Shown here piece by piece: positions 17,724 through 25,840 of a stretch of DNA of 64,000 nt. The notes below the pieces were generated by a model. That model was not told where the DNA came from, did not search any database, and worked only from the letters and a program-made list of their open reading frames with translations. The translations under genes and the position numbers were made by a program. This DNA is from Flavobacterium sp. IB48 (lineage in GTDB: Bacteria > Bacteroidota > Bacteroidia > Flavobacteriales > Flavobacteriaceae), in contig NZ_JAEFCA010000006.1 of NCBI RefSeq assembly GCF_016405855.1, positions 124,001 through 188,000 on the forward strand, in the 5' to 3' direction. Position 1 is the first letter of the stretch. Every line of letters begins with the position of its first letter.

Positions 17724-18821
17724 ATGCTTAAAAAACACAACCCCAAATTTTTATTTTTTACTCTTTTAACTTTATTTTTTTCTATCACTTCATTTTCTCA
17801 AAAAAGTGTCTACGCTGGAATCGAAATCGGACGTAGAGCTATAAAAGTTTCTGTTATTGATGTAAATAACATTAGAAAAGCCGATTATAAAATACTTTCT
17901 TTCTGGACTGAAAGAATCCCTTTTGCTGATCATATTACTGCTAATGGCGAGCTTACTGCAGAAGATATTAGTAAAACTAGCGTTACGGTTACCACGCAAT
18001 TGCAAAAGATTAAAGCTGAAAACAAAATTCTTGAAGAAAACATCTTTGTTGTAGCAGCTCCTGTTTTTGCTTCTGCACGTAACTTAGACGTTCTAAAAAA
18101 CAAAATTGCTCTTTTAACCGGTAAACAATTAGAAGTATTAGATGTAAACGAAGAAGCAAAAACGCTTGTTAAAGGTGCTATACCGCCTGTTGATTTTGCT
18201 AATGCTTTCCTTCTTGATATTGGTGCTCAAACTACTAAAGGCGGTTACATTGACGAACTTAAAGACGGTAAATTAGAATTTGTTCCATTAGAACTTAGTT
18301 TTGGAACAATGACACTTACTGATGCCGTAGAAAAAACAGTGGTAAACAAAAGTCAAGTAAACGATATGTCTACCTACCAAGAAAAATCTTTTGATTATAA
18401 TGTTATTCTACGTAAAAAAACAAAAGAATTATTTGATGCAAATCCTCCTTTAGCTAAAAAAGATAAATTATATTTATCTGGTGGTGCTGTTTGGGCGTTT
18501 TCAACTCTTTTTTATGACGAAACCGTTAATAAAGATCATTATGTTGCTTTAACACTTCAAGATGTTATCGATTATGATGCTATTCTTAAAAACAATTTCG
18601 GTAAGTTTACTAACCTTGCCAAAACAAACAAAGAAGCTGCGAGAGTTTTAAGCACTTATGACCAAAAATACTTGATTTCGGCAAACAACATTCTTGTGAC
18701 TTGTCTTGAAAGTATTCCAGACTATGCAACAAAGAAAATTTACTTTGTAAAAGAAGGACAAGTGATTTGGTTGATCTCTTACATTGCAGATCGTTCAAAA
18801 AAGATAAATACTAATTTCTAA
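17724..18821 (+). CDS. Secreted Ppx/GppA-like (actin-fold) protein
   Basis: A 365-aa protein with a clear signal peptide (residues 1-25, ending SITSFSQ). Just after it comes YAGIEIGRRAIKVSVIDV, which looks like the first phosphate-binding strand of the ASKHA/exopolyphosphatase fold. A second typical segment, FLLDIGAQTTKGGYID at about 167-183, matches the DIGGGS-like motif but lacks the usual GGGS. NEEAK occurs between them, as in Ppx/GppA. An export signal on such a fold is unusual because ATP or polyphosphate is normally cytoplasmic. Enzymatic activity is unproven. Confidence 0.7.
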   Translation: MLKKHNPKFLFFTLLTLFFSITSFSQKSVYAGIEIGRRAIKVSVIDVNNIRKADYKILSFWTERIPFADHITANGELTAEDISKTSVTVTTQLQKIKAENKILEENIFVVAAPVFASARNLDVLKNKIALLTGKQLEVLDVNEEAKTLVKGAIPPVDFANAFLLDIGAQTTKGGYIDELKDGKLEFVPLELSFGTMTLTDAVEKTVVNKSQVNDMSTYQEKSFDYNVILRKKTKELFDANPPLAKKDKLYLSGGAVWAFSTLFYDETVNKDHYVALTLQDVIDYDAILKNNFGKFTNLAKTNKEAARVLSTYDQKYLISANNILVTCLESIPDYATKKIYFVKEGQVIWLISYIADRSKKINTNF

Positions 18822-18844
18822 GTATTTTTTTTTCAAAATATCAT

Positions 18845-18874
18845 AAAGCTTCAGAGAAATCTGGAGCTTTTTTT
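18845..18874 (+). terminator. Intrinsic terminator, family copy 5
   Basis: AAGCTTCAGA-GAAA-TCTGGAGCTT followed by T7, 23 bp after the stop of the Ppx-like gene. Confidence 0.85.
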
Positions 18875-19048
18875 ATTCCTTTTCATTTCAGTCTAAAAAC
18901 AAGTTGATCTTTTTAATTTCTAGCCTTTTAAAATGGTTGCAACTTATAATTTGCAACCATCTTTACTATTCAAAAAAGCTAAGTTTTTCTTTTAAATTCT
19001 AATTTTAAAATCAGGAAAAAATCATATATGAAATAAAACCTCCCGATT

Positions 19049-20449
19049 ATGAAAAATTTAACCGCTTTTTTTATCGTAACCCTTTTGGCAGTAACTGCTT
19101 GCAAAAAAGAACAATCAAAAGATAATTCAGAAAATGCAAATGCAACGTCTACTGATTCTATAACTGCTATTGCAAAAGAAGCCTGGATATACGGATATCC
19201 AATATTTTATAATTACAAAGCGATTTACTCCAGTGCAATCAACAAAGAAGCTAAAGAATATTCCGGATTTAACAAATTCAAAAGCGTAGCTGCAAGCGCA
19301 ACTCCCGCAGATACTTTAATCATAACCATAAATAATGATACTCCGTACTCAATGGCACCAATTAATGTTTCAGACGAACCTGTTATTCTTGAAGTGCCAA
19401 AAATAGAAAGCGATCGATATTATGTAATGCAGTTGGTAGACCTCTACACCTTCAATTTTGAATATGTAGGATCGCGAGCAACTGGCAATAATGCAGGTAA
19501 ATATCTTATTGCAGGACCAGATTGGAAAGGAGAAACTCCTAAAGGCATTGATAAGGTTTTACATTCTGAAACCAATTTAATATATCTTGTAGGTCGCACT
19601 CAATTACATGATCCAGCCGATGTATCAAATCTTAAAAAAATACAGGCACAATATAAATTAATTCCGTTGCATGAATATACAAAACAGCCTGCTCCTCCTG
19701 TAAAAAAATACAATCTACCTTTGCCAGTCTGGAAAGAAAGCGATTATGGTTCGCTTCAATTTATCAGTGCACTAAATGCTTTATTACAATATGCAAACGA
19801 AGACAGCAGCGAAAAAGAACTGAGAAAGCGTTTTGCCAAAATTGGAATTGTGCCAGGACAACCTTTTGACAGTTCAAAATACTCGCCAGAAACGATAAAA
19901 GCAATTGAAAAAGGAATTGCCGAAGCCAAAGAAGAACTGAACTCTAAAATAGATAATGTCAAAGATGCTGGAAGTCTTTTTGGTACACGTGCAGAACTTA
20001 AAAATAACTTTCTAAACCGTGCAATTGCTGCAGCTGCCGGAATTTACGGAAACACCAAAGAGGAAGCTGTTTATACTGGAAGTAACGTTGACAAAAACAA
20101 TCAGCAGCTTTTAGGAAACAATAAATATGTATTGAAATTTACTAAAGATCAATTGCCAGAAGCCAAATACTTTTGGAGCATCACGATGTACAATCTTCCT
20201 AAACGTTTTCTAATTCCAAACCCAATTAACAGATATTCTATCGGTAATAAAACCAAAGGTTTAAAATATGAGCCAAACGGAGATTTAGTTATTTATCTGC
20301 AAAACACTTCACCAGGAAAAGATAAAGAAAGCAACTGGCTTCCGACACCTAAAGATGAAAAATTTATGTTTGTGATGAGAATTTACGGTCCGCAGCCAGA
20401 CGTTATTAATAACATTTGGAAAATGCCTCTTCCAGAAATTGTAAAATGA
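19049..20449 (+). CDS. DUF1254/DUF1214 lipoprotein A
   Basis: A 466-aa exported lipoprotein: the signal ends in a lipobox TLLAVTAC with Cys at about residue 18, then a Ser/Asn linker. A DUF1254 domain follows (about 40-170, with AWIYGYPIFYNYKAIY and NNDTPYSMAPINVSDEPVILEVP) and a C-terminal DUF1214 domain (about 345-460, with YFWSITMYNLPKRFLIPNPINRYSIG and ending GPQPDVINNIWKMP). Family function is unclear; members occur with hydrolases and transporters. It is followed after 58 bp by a related lipoprotein, so the two form an operon. Confidence 0.88.
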   Translation: MKNLTAFFIVTLLAVTACKKEQSKDNSENANATSTDSITAIAKEAWIYGYPIFYNYKAIYSSAINKEAKEYSGFNKFKSVAASATPADTLIITINNDTPYSMAPINVSDEPVILEVPKIESDRYYVMQLVDLYTFNFEYVGSRATGNNAGKYLIAGPDWKGETPKGIDKVLHSETNLIYLVGRTQLHDPADVSNLKKIQAQYKLIPLHEYTKQPAPPVKKYNLPLPVWKESDYGSLQFISALNALLQYANEDSSEKELRKRFAKIGIVPGQPFDSSKYSPETIKAIEKGIAEAKEELNSKIDNVKDAGSLFGTRAELKNNFLNRAIAAAAGIYGNTKEEAVYTGSNVDKNNQQLLGNNKYVLKFTKDQLPEAKYFWSITMYNLPKRFLIPNPINRYSIGNKTKGLKYEPNGDLVIYLQNTSPGKDKESNWLPTPKDEKFMFVMRIYGPQPDVINNIWKMPLPEIVK

Positions 20450-20507
20450 AAAACATTGCTCCAGAAATAAAATCATAACCATTTTTCTAATTTTAATTTC
20501 AAATAAT

Positions 20508-21608
20508 ATGAAAAATTACAAATTATTATCAGGTCTATTTTTAGTTGCTATATCGTTACTGACTTCTTCCTGCAAACAGAATAACGGCAAATCAGAAACA
20601 GATTCCTCTACATTAAAAGATTCTACTGCTGTGACTTCTGATTCGGTCGCACAAAAAAATAGTGTTCCAGTTACTGCTGCAAATTTTAACCGCGCAGAAA
20701 CAGATCTTTACTTTACGACTTCGGTTAAAGATGCTGGTGGTATTGGTAATATACATCATTATAGAACTTTAATGCCAATTGACAAACAAGCTGTAATTCG
20801 TGCTAACCGAGATGTACTGTATTCTTCTGGAGTTTATGATCTCGATGCTGGACCAATAACTGTTACACTGCCAGATCCTGGAAAACGTTTTATGTCTATG
20901 CAGACTATCGACGAAGATCAATATTCTGAAACGTATTACGCTCCCGGAACTTTTACCTTCACAAAGGAAAAAATCGGGACACGTTATTTGATGTTAGGAA
21001 TAAGAACTTTTATTGATCCTAACGATCCGAATGATTTACCGAAAGTTACAGCATTGCAAGATGCAATTAAAATTAGCCAAAAAGATAAAGGAACTTTTTC
21101 GGTTCCAAATTGGGACCTTGTGAGTCAAAAGAAAGTTAGAGATTCTTTAATTGGCGTTTCTAAAAAATTAACTGATACAAAAGGAATGTTTGGCTTAAAA
21201 GGTAAAATTGATGAAACACGCCATTTATTAGGAAGCGCAACAGGATGGGGCGGAAATCCAGAAAAAGATGCACTTTATCTTTCTGTTTATCCTAAAAAAA
21301 ATGATGGAAAAACGGTCTATAAACTTAAAGTTAAAAATGTTCCTGTTGATGGATTTTGGTCTATAAGCGTATACAATAAAGAAGGTTATTTTGAGAAAAA
21401 CGATCTCAATATGTATACCTTAAATAATATTACAGCAAAAAAAGATGCTGACGGATCGATCTCTATTCAGTTTGGAGGTTGTGACGGAAAAACACCAAAT
21501 TGTATTCCGGTTACTGCGGGTTGGAATTATTGGGTTAGACTTTATCGTCCGCACAAAGAAATACTTAATGGCACATGGAAATTTCCTGAAGCTGTTGAAG
21601 TTAAATAA
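20508..21608 (+). CDS. DUF1254/DUF1214 lipoprotein B
   Basis: A 366-aa lipoprotein (lipobox LLTSSC, Cys at about residue 22) with the same two domains as its neighbour but a shorter middle: NFNRAETDLYFTTSVKDAGG and VIRANRDVLYSSGVYDLDAG in the DUF1254 part, VPVDGFWSISVYNKEGYFEKN and ending GTWKFPEAVEV in the DUF1214 part. The two neighbours are probably ancient paralogues acting together in the envelope. Terminator copy 6 follows after 20 bp. Confidence 0.88.
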   Translation: MKNYKLLSGLFLVAISLLTSSCKQNNGKSETDSSTLKDSTAVTSDSVAQKNSVPVTAANFNRAETDLYFTTSVKDAGGIGNIHHYRTLMPIDKQAVIRANRDVLYSSGVYDLDAGPITVTLPDPGKRFMSMQTIDEDQYSETYYAPGTFTFTKEKIGTRYLMLGIRTFIDPNDPNDLPKVTALQDAIKISQKDKGTFSVPNWDLVSQKKVRDSLIGVSKKLTDTKGMFGLKGKIDETRHLLGSATGWGGNPEKDALYLSVYPKKNDGKTVYKLKVKNVPVDGFWSISVYNKEGYFEKNDLNMYTLNNITAKKDADGSISIQFGGCDGKTPNCIPVTAGWNYWVRLYRPHKEILNGTWKFPEAVEVK

Positions 21609-21628
21609 ATAGTATTATCAATAAAATT

Positions 21629-21657
21629 AAAGCTTCAGAGAAATCTGGAGCTTTTTT
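21629..21657 (+). terminator. Intrinsic terminator, family copy 6
   Basis: AAGCTTCAGA-GAAA-TCTGGAGCTT and T6, directly after lipoprotein B. Confidence 0.85.
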
Positions 21658-21696
21658 ATTTAAATTAATTTGTTAAAAATTTCATCATTTAAAAAT

Positions 21697-21720
21697 TATA
21701 TCGTAATATTGCAATATTAA
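21697..21720 (+). promoter_or_regulatory. ArsR operator-like site 1
   Basis: TATATCGTAATATTGCAATA contains the perfect palindrome AATATTGCAATATT at 21705-21718. A close copy lies before the next gene (22077-22097). It sits 11 bp before the arsR start, where an autorepressor would bind. Confidence 0.7.
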
Positions 21721-21730
21721 TATAATTGAT

Positions 21731-22057
21731 ATGGGAGCAACTAAGACTGAACATTTTACAGACGCACAAAATCAAATTGCTACAATTGCCAAAGCACTAG
21801 GGCATCCTGCAAGAATTGCTATAATAGAATATTTACTAAAAGTGAATGAATGTATTTGTGGCGATATTGTAAACGAATTGCCTCTTGCGCAGCCTACGGT
21901 TTCTCAGCATTTAAAAGAATTAAAAAATGCTGGCATTATAAAAGGAAATATTTCTGGAAATGCTATTTGCTATTGTATTGACGAAAAAACAATCGACATT
22001 TTAAACTCCTATTTTTTAAACATCACACAAACTATCTCAAAATCAAAATGTTGCTAA
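21731..22057 (+). CDS. arsR: ArsR family metalloregulator
   Basis: A 108-aa winged helix-turn-helix repressor. The recognition helix region is LPLAQPTVSQHLKELKNAGI. A CxC pair sits in NECICGDIV (C41, C43) at the alpha-3 position, as in arsenite-sensing ArsR, and a C-terminal KCC can add ligands. It starts an ars cluster that continues with DUF6428, a small membrane protein and arsC. Regulation by arsenite/antimonite is inferred from the cysteines and neighbours. Confidence 0.92.
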   Translation: MGATKTEHFTDAQNQIATIAKALGHPARIAIIEYLLKVNECICGDIVNELPLAQPTVSQHLKELKNAGIIKGNISGNAICYCIDEKTIDILNSYFLNITQTISKSKCC

Positions 22058-22076
22058 AACATTTTTTTTGACCAAG

Positions 22077-22097
22077 TATATCGCAATATTGCAATTA
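22077..22097 (+). promoter_or_regulatory. ArsR operator-like site 2
   Basis: TATATCGCAATATTGCAATT, with palindrome GCAATATTGC at 22083-22092, matches site 1 in 19 of 20 leading positions apart from a T/C change. It lies 20 bp before the DUF6428 gene and may control a second promoter. Confidence 0.68.
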
Positions 22098-22116
22098 ACA
22101 AATAAATAAAAACAAG

Positions 22117-22590
22117 ATGAAATTATCAGAAGTAAAACAGATTTTGCCAACATTAGATAATGTGGAATTTCAATTAGAAAACGGAACTTTTGTACCAGAA
22201 CATTTTCATGTAACAGAAGTTGGAGTAGTTACCAAAAATTTTATTGATTGCGGCGGAGTAATCAGAAATGAAAAAGCAGTAAACTTTCAGCTTTGGGATG
22301 CCAACGATTTTGAACATCGTTTAAAACCTAATAAACTATTGAACATCATTCAGCTGTCTGAAGATAAACTAAACATCGAAGACTTAGAAATTGAAGTGGA
22401 ATACCAAAGCAATACAATTGGCAAATATGATTTAGAGTTTAACGGAAAAACGTTTATTCTAAAAAATAAAACAACAGCTTGTTTAGCACAAGATGCTTGC
22501 GGAATTCCAGTAGAAAAACAGAAGATCAATCTTACTCAATTAACTAATGACTCTGCTTCTTGCTGTACTCCAAATTCGGGATGCTGCTAA
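22117..22590 (+). CDS. DUF6428 family protein of ars clusters
   Basis: A 157-aa soluble protein of the family that commonly follows arsR in Bacteroidota. It shows conserved PEHFHVTEVGVVTKNFIDCGG near the middle of the N-terminal half and a Cys-rich end (QDACGIPVEK and SASCCTPNSGCC), suggesting metalloid or metal binding. Neither a membrane segment nor a known enzyme motif is present. It has its own operator-like site and stops 3 bp before the small membrane ORF. The biochemical role is not known. Confidence 0.82.
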   Translation: MKLSEVKQILPTLDNVEFQLENGTFVPEHFHVTEVGVVTKNFIDCGGVIRNEKAVNFQLWDANDFEHRLKPNKLLNIIQLSEDKLNIEDLEIEVEYQSNTIGKYDLEFNGKTFILKNKTTACLAQDACGIPVEKQKINLTQLTNDSASCCTPNSGCC

Positions 22591-22593
22591 AAA

Positions 22594-22719
22594 ATGAAAG
22601 AACCAATCTTTAAATACAAAAAACCAATTGTAATAACCTCATCTGTTATTTTACTACAGCTTATTTTTGGTTTTGAACCCAAATTCTGCATTATAAATAT
22701 CATTTGGCTATTTGTTTAA
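22594..22719 (+). CDS. Small membrane protein between DUF6428 and arsC (41 aa)
   Basis: A 41-codon frame, MKEPIFKYKKPIVITSSVIL onward to WLFV, with one or two hydrophobic segments. It starts 3 bp after the DUF6428 stop and ends 1 bp before the arsC ATG. Such tight packing in an operon supports translation. It is too short for usual ORF cutoffs. Function is unknown. Confidence 0.6.
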   Translation: MKEPIFKYKKPIVITSSVILLQLIFGFEPKFCIINIIWLFV

Positions 22720-22720
22720 T

Positions 22721-23140
22721 ATGAAAAAGAAAATACTAATACTTTGTACGGGAAATAGCTGTAGAAGTCAAATCGCTGAAGGCTACATGAAATTTTTTGC
22801 TGGAAATAAAGCTGAGGTTTACAGCGCTGGTGTAGAAACTCATGGCGTTAATCCAAAAGCTATTTCGATAATGAAAGAAGATGGAATAGATATTTCAAAT
22901 CATACATCAAATCATATTGATGAATATGTTCATATCGATTTTGATTTTGTGATTACGGTCTGTGATAATGCTAAAGAGCGATGTCCGTTTTTCCCAACAA
23001 AGGCAATCAAATTTCATTATAATTTTCCAGATCCAGCAAAAGCGACTGGAACGGATTCTGAAATCATGGAACAGTTTAGAACTGTGCGAGAACAGATAAA
23101 AGAGTATTGCAGAAATTTTGTTGCAGAAAATTTAAATTAA
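22721..23140 (+). CDS. arsC: Arsenate reductase, low-molecular-weight tyrosine phosphatase type
   Basis: Reduces arsenate to arsenite with thiols. The ATG at 22721 is preferred over an in-frame TTG at 22712 because it gives the family start MKKKILILCTGNSCRSQIAE and avoids overlap with the preceding small gene. The P-loop CTGNSCR (C9 to R15) and the DPAKATG loop with general-acid Asp are present, as are downstream cysteines for the resolving thiol (CDNAKERCPFFP). Length 139 aa is normal. No arsenite efflux gene (acr3/arsB) is seen next to it. Confidence 0.92.
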   Translation: MKKKILILCTGNSCRSQIAEGYMKFFAGNKAEVYSAGVETHGVNPKAISIMKEDGIDISNHTSNHIDEYVHIDFDFVITVCDNAKERCPFFPTKAIKFHYNFPDPAKATGTDSEIMEQFRTVREQIKEYCRNFVAENLN

Positions 23141-23150
23141 CATTATTTTA

Positions 23151-23320
23151 TATTCCGTTAGGAATATCTCGTCGGTAGAAAAAAAATATATCGTTTTGCA
23201 TTGTGTCCTGTAGGGACACCTGATTTGTGAAAATTTTACCAACGAGACGTTCCTACGGAACGTGTAATCGTGATCTAAATTTCGTTTCTACCGATGAGAC
23301 ATTCCTACGGAATGAGTTGC
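23151..23320 (+). repeat. Multi-hairpin repeat element, copy A
   Basis: Starts TATTCCGTTAGGAAT..CGGTAGAAA and ends with the inverse, TTTCTACCG..ATTCCTACGGAAT, so its ends are inverted repeats of about 30 bp. Inside are GTGTCC-TGTA-GGGACAC and CGTTCC-TAC-GGAACG hairpins. A longer version is at 23732. Confidence 0.85.
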
Positions 23321-23339
23321 TCCAGATTTCTTTGTTTTT

Positions 23340-23645
23340 TTATTCAACCTCAGCATAAGATTGTTTAATCTGCATTTCATTAATTATATCTAACAATTCC
23401 ATTTCATCAGTTGGAAATAATTGAAGCGCTTGTTCTAAAACCAATCCAACATCTATAGACAGCTTTTGTCCATTATCTTGTTCTAATGCCAAAATACACA
23501 GTTTTAGCATATTTGTTATTACACAGCCTAATTCGGAGTAATTTAAAACCTTGAGTTCTGCATAGTAACCTTTATTAGCTGATTTTAAAATATTTAAATA
23601 TTGAGCCGATTGTTTTTTTAGGTACTCTATTTCTGCCACTTTCAT
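23340..23645 (-). CDS. Hypothetical protein between two repeat copies
   Basis: A 101-aa soluble, helical, acidic protein: MKVAEIEYLKKQSAQYLNIL, then LGCVITNMLKLCILALEQ and a C-terminal DEMELLDIINEMQIKQSYAE. No domain is recognised. It is framed by copies A and B of the multi-hairpin repeat, 19 bp and 86 bp away, as if the gene and the repeats moved or expanded together. A weak RBS and no promoter box are visible. Confidence 0.6.
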   Translation of the reverse strand: MKVAEIEYLKKQSAQYLNILKSANKGYYAELKVLNYSELGCVITNMLKLCILALEQDNGQKLSIDVGLVLEQALQLFPTDEMELLDIINEMQIKQSYAEVE

Positions 23646-23731
23646 TCTTTGAATTTTATATCATTTTCAATAATTCAAATGTCATAATATATTTTCACTA
23701 ATCGGTTATCTTATATGATAACAATGCTTAA

Positions 23732-24010
23732 TATTCCGTTAGGAATATCTCGTCGGTAGAAAAAAAATAATATCGTTTTACATTGTGTCCTGTAGGGACA
23801 CCTGATTTGCGAAAATTTTACCAATCAAACGTTCCTACGGAACGTGTAATCGTGATTTAAATTTCGTTTCTACTACCGATGAGACGTTCCTACGGAACGT
23901 ATATTTCTAATTCAAATTTCGTTTCTACTGATGAAACATTCCTACGGAACGTATATTCCTGATTCAAATCTCGTTTCTACCGATGAAACATTCCTACGGA
24001 ATGAATTGCT
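23732..24010 (+). repeat. Multi-hairpin repeat element, copy B
   Basis: Same start, same GTGTCC hairpin and same inverted end as copy A, but with four instead of two sub-units of about 50 bp, each carrying a TTCCTACGGAA palindrome. The gap 23646-24126 holds nothing else. Confidence 0.85.
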
Positions 24011-24126
24011 TCAAAAATCTTGTGTGTATTTTTAAACATGACTTCATTAGATATAAAAACCAAAAATGCGCAAACCCAAAAAGGACTTACGCATTTTTTC
24101 TGATGAAACATTATAAAAAACGCCGT

Positions 24127-25197
24127 TTATCTTCTTCTTCCGCCGCCTCCGCCACCGAAGCCACCGCCTCCCATGCTGCGAGAACCGCCTCCCATTTGTC
24201 CGGCGCTTGGTCTTGAAGACGCTCCTCCTCCTCTATTAAAATTGGAGTTCGAAGAACTTCCTCTATTTAGATTTGAAGTCCCTGCACTTGGCGATGAACT
24301 CTGACGGGTTCTTCCAGATGCATTAGTATTCCCTGCACGATTGGAGTTTCCTGCTGATGGTCGTGTACTTGCCGAAGGACGCGAATTACCCCGATTTGTA
24401 TTGTATCTATTATTGGTCGAATTGTCTCGCACTGTATTAGATCTCGATCTATTATTATTGTAATTATTAAAACTGTTTCTGTTATTAATATATACATTGT
24501 TATGTCCGCCATGATAATGCCCGCCGTGATAGCCATGATGATGGTAATAATGGTTATGACGATAAATTCCGACCGCCAATACAGTAAAAGCAGCGAAATA
24601 AGGCGGATAAAATCCGTAATAATAAGGTGGATAATACGGCACGTAAGCTGGTGAATATACATATTGTACAATTGGCACCGTTTCTACCACAACGGCTGTT
24701 ACGGCTGGCGCGCTTTGTACGGGATCGTCTCCTGTATAAGCAGGGTTTGATGTTTTTGCTGCCGAGGATTTGCTTACTGGCTCGATAATATAATCTTTTC
24801 CATACAGCAGTTCATCGCCTACAATCTGCATTTTTACTTTTCCGTTTTTGTCTTTATCGACAAAAATAACAGCGACGTCTTGATTCTCTGTTTTGCTAAC
24901 GGCAACTTGAAGAACAAACGTAAACGAGTTACCATCTTTCTTGGTAATTACTTTTATGAAGTCTACTTTTTTGTCTAGATTCAAATCGAGATTATTGATT
25001 CCTGTTTTCTCTAAATTCAGATTTTTTTCAAACTCCTCAATGGTTTTTGATTTCTGAAAGAGTGTCATTACAGCATACAAATCTAGATTATCGCCTGGAA
25101 GTCCTAGTTCTTTACCATCGTTATCAGACTGACTAAAAATTAGCTGGGCAGACATGATTAATGCAACTGTCAAATATTTTGTAAATTTCTTTATCAT
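24127..25197 (-). CDS. Exported protein with Tyr/Pro membrane region and Asn/Ser/Gly-rich tail
   Basis: A 356-aa protein with a signal peptide (residues 1-22, ending LIFSQ), a globular region (about 25-140, YAVMTLFQKSKTIEEFEKNL, VDFIKVITKKDGNSFTFVLQ), a Tyr/Pro-rich hydrophobic stretch (about 175-215), a His-rich run, and a long Arg/Asn/Ser/Gly-rich tail ending FGGGGGGRRR. Low-complexity tail and early domain resemble Bacteroidota surface or envelope proteins, but I do not recognise the family. It follows the 159-aa gene by 76 bp and is likely in the same operon. Confidence 0.7.
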   Translation of the reverse strand: MIKKFTKYLTVALIMSAQLIFSQSDNDGKELGLPGDNLDLYAVMTLFQKSKTIEEFEKNLNLEKTGINNLDLNLDKKVDFIKVITKKDGNSFTFVLQVAVSKTENQDVAVIFVDKDKNGKVKMQIVGDELLYGKDYIIEPVSKSSAAKTSNPAYTGDDPVQSAPAVTAVVVETVPIVQYVYSPAYVPYYPPYYYGFYPPYFAAFTVLAVGIYRHNHYYHHHGYHGGHYHGGHNNVYINNRNSFNNYNNNRSRSNTVRDNSTNNRYNTNRGNSRPSASTRPSAGNSNRAGNTNASGRTRQSSSPSAGTSNLNRGSSSNSNFNRGGGASSRPSAGQMGGGSRSMGGGGFGGGGGGRRR

Positions 25198-25273
25198 ATT
25201 AAGAGTATAAAATATTAGTAAGCGGAGTAGAAAATGATCTTTCTATACTTTCTACTCTGTACCCAGAAATCGT

Positions 25274-25753
25274 CTAGTGTTTTTTGGTTTTATCCAGTTC
25301 GCCAATAAAAGGAATAGCATTCTGAATTTCAGCGCGTATAGTCACTTGCAGATACAACTCAAGCTGTACAAATTTTGCTGCATTGATTCCGCCAATAGCT
25401 TTTGCCAGTTTAGAATGCGTTTTGGCAAGTAATTTTTCTGAATCTTGATTGTATTTTAAGTTTGCCGCTGTTAGCTCTGTAGCTTTAGCATCGCTTAAAG
25501 TCGAATAATTGTTTGCATAGTCTTCGAGAATTTTAATCTTTTGCTGACTTAAGGCTTTGCGCTCTGCTTCGTATTTATCATAAATAGGCTGAAATGCTGC
25601 TGCTTGTGTGTCAGACAAATCCAAATATTCTTTGACTACATCTGCCTTTGATTTTCCATAAAGATCTTGGATCAAATTAATTTCATCTACAGAAGATTGT
25701 GCAAAAGCACTTAATCCGAAAACCAACGAAAGTATAAATAGTAATTTTTTCAT
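25274..25753 (-). CDS. Exported helical protein, Spy/CpxP-like
   Basis: A 159-aa periplasmic protein with a signal peptide (residues 1-18, ending LSAFAQ) and long helices containing repeated LSDTQAAAFQPIYDKYEAER and LSDAKATELTAANLKYNQ, the kind of pattern seen in Spy/CpxP or DUF3826-type proteins. Real assignment is uncertain. It heads a two-gene unit with the following low-complexity protein. A TAAATTTG -7 element lies about 60 bp upstream at 25814-25821. Confidence 0.7.
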   Translation of the reverse strand: MKKLLFILSLVFGLSAFAQSSVDEINLIQDLYGKSKADVVKEYLDLSDTQAAAFQPIYDKYEAERKALSQQKIKILEDYANNYSTLSDAKATELTAANLKYNQDSEKLLAKTHSKLAKAIGGINAAKFVQLELYLQVTIRAEIQNAIPFIGELDKTKKH

Positions 25754-25813
25754 AATCTTAATTTTAAAGTTTAAATAATTTGCTAAAGTGATAGTTACAT
25801 ATTACTCCTAAAT

Positions 25814-25821
25814 CAAATTTA
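25814..25821 (-). promoter_or_regulatory. -7 promoter element (TAAATTTG) before the helical protein
   Basis: Minus-strand TAAATTTG fits TAnnTTTG and lies 61 bp before the ATG at 25753. No good -33 box is seen. It overlaps the intergenic space just before the DUF4440 stop. Confidence 0.4.
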
Positions 25822-25840
25822 AAAGTTTTAAAAATGCATT

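Noticed and set aside
23151-24010. CRISPR array
   Set aside because: The repeated units differ in length and are palindromic sub-repeats without unique spacers of constant size; no cas genes nearby.
24267-24671. Ile/Thr-rich frame inside the low-complexity exported protein
   Set aside because: Same-strand alternative frame of a His/Asn-rich region; composition artefact.
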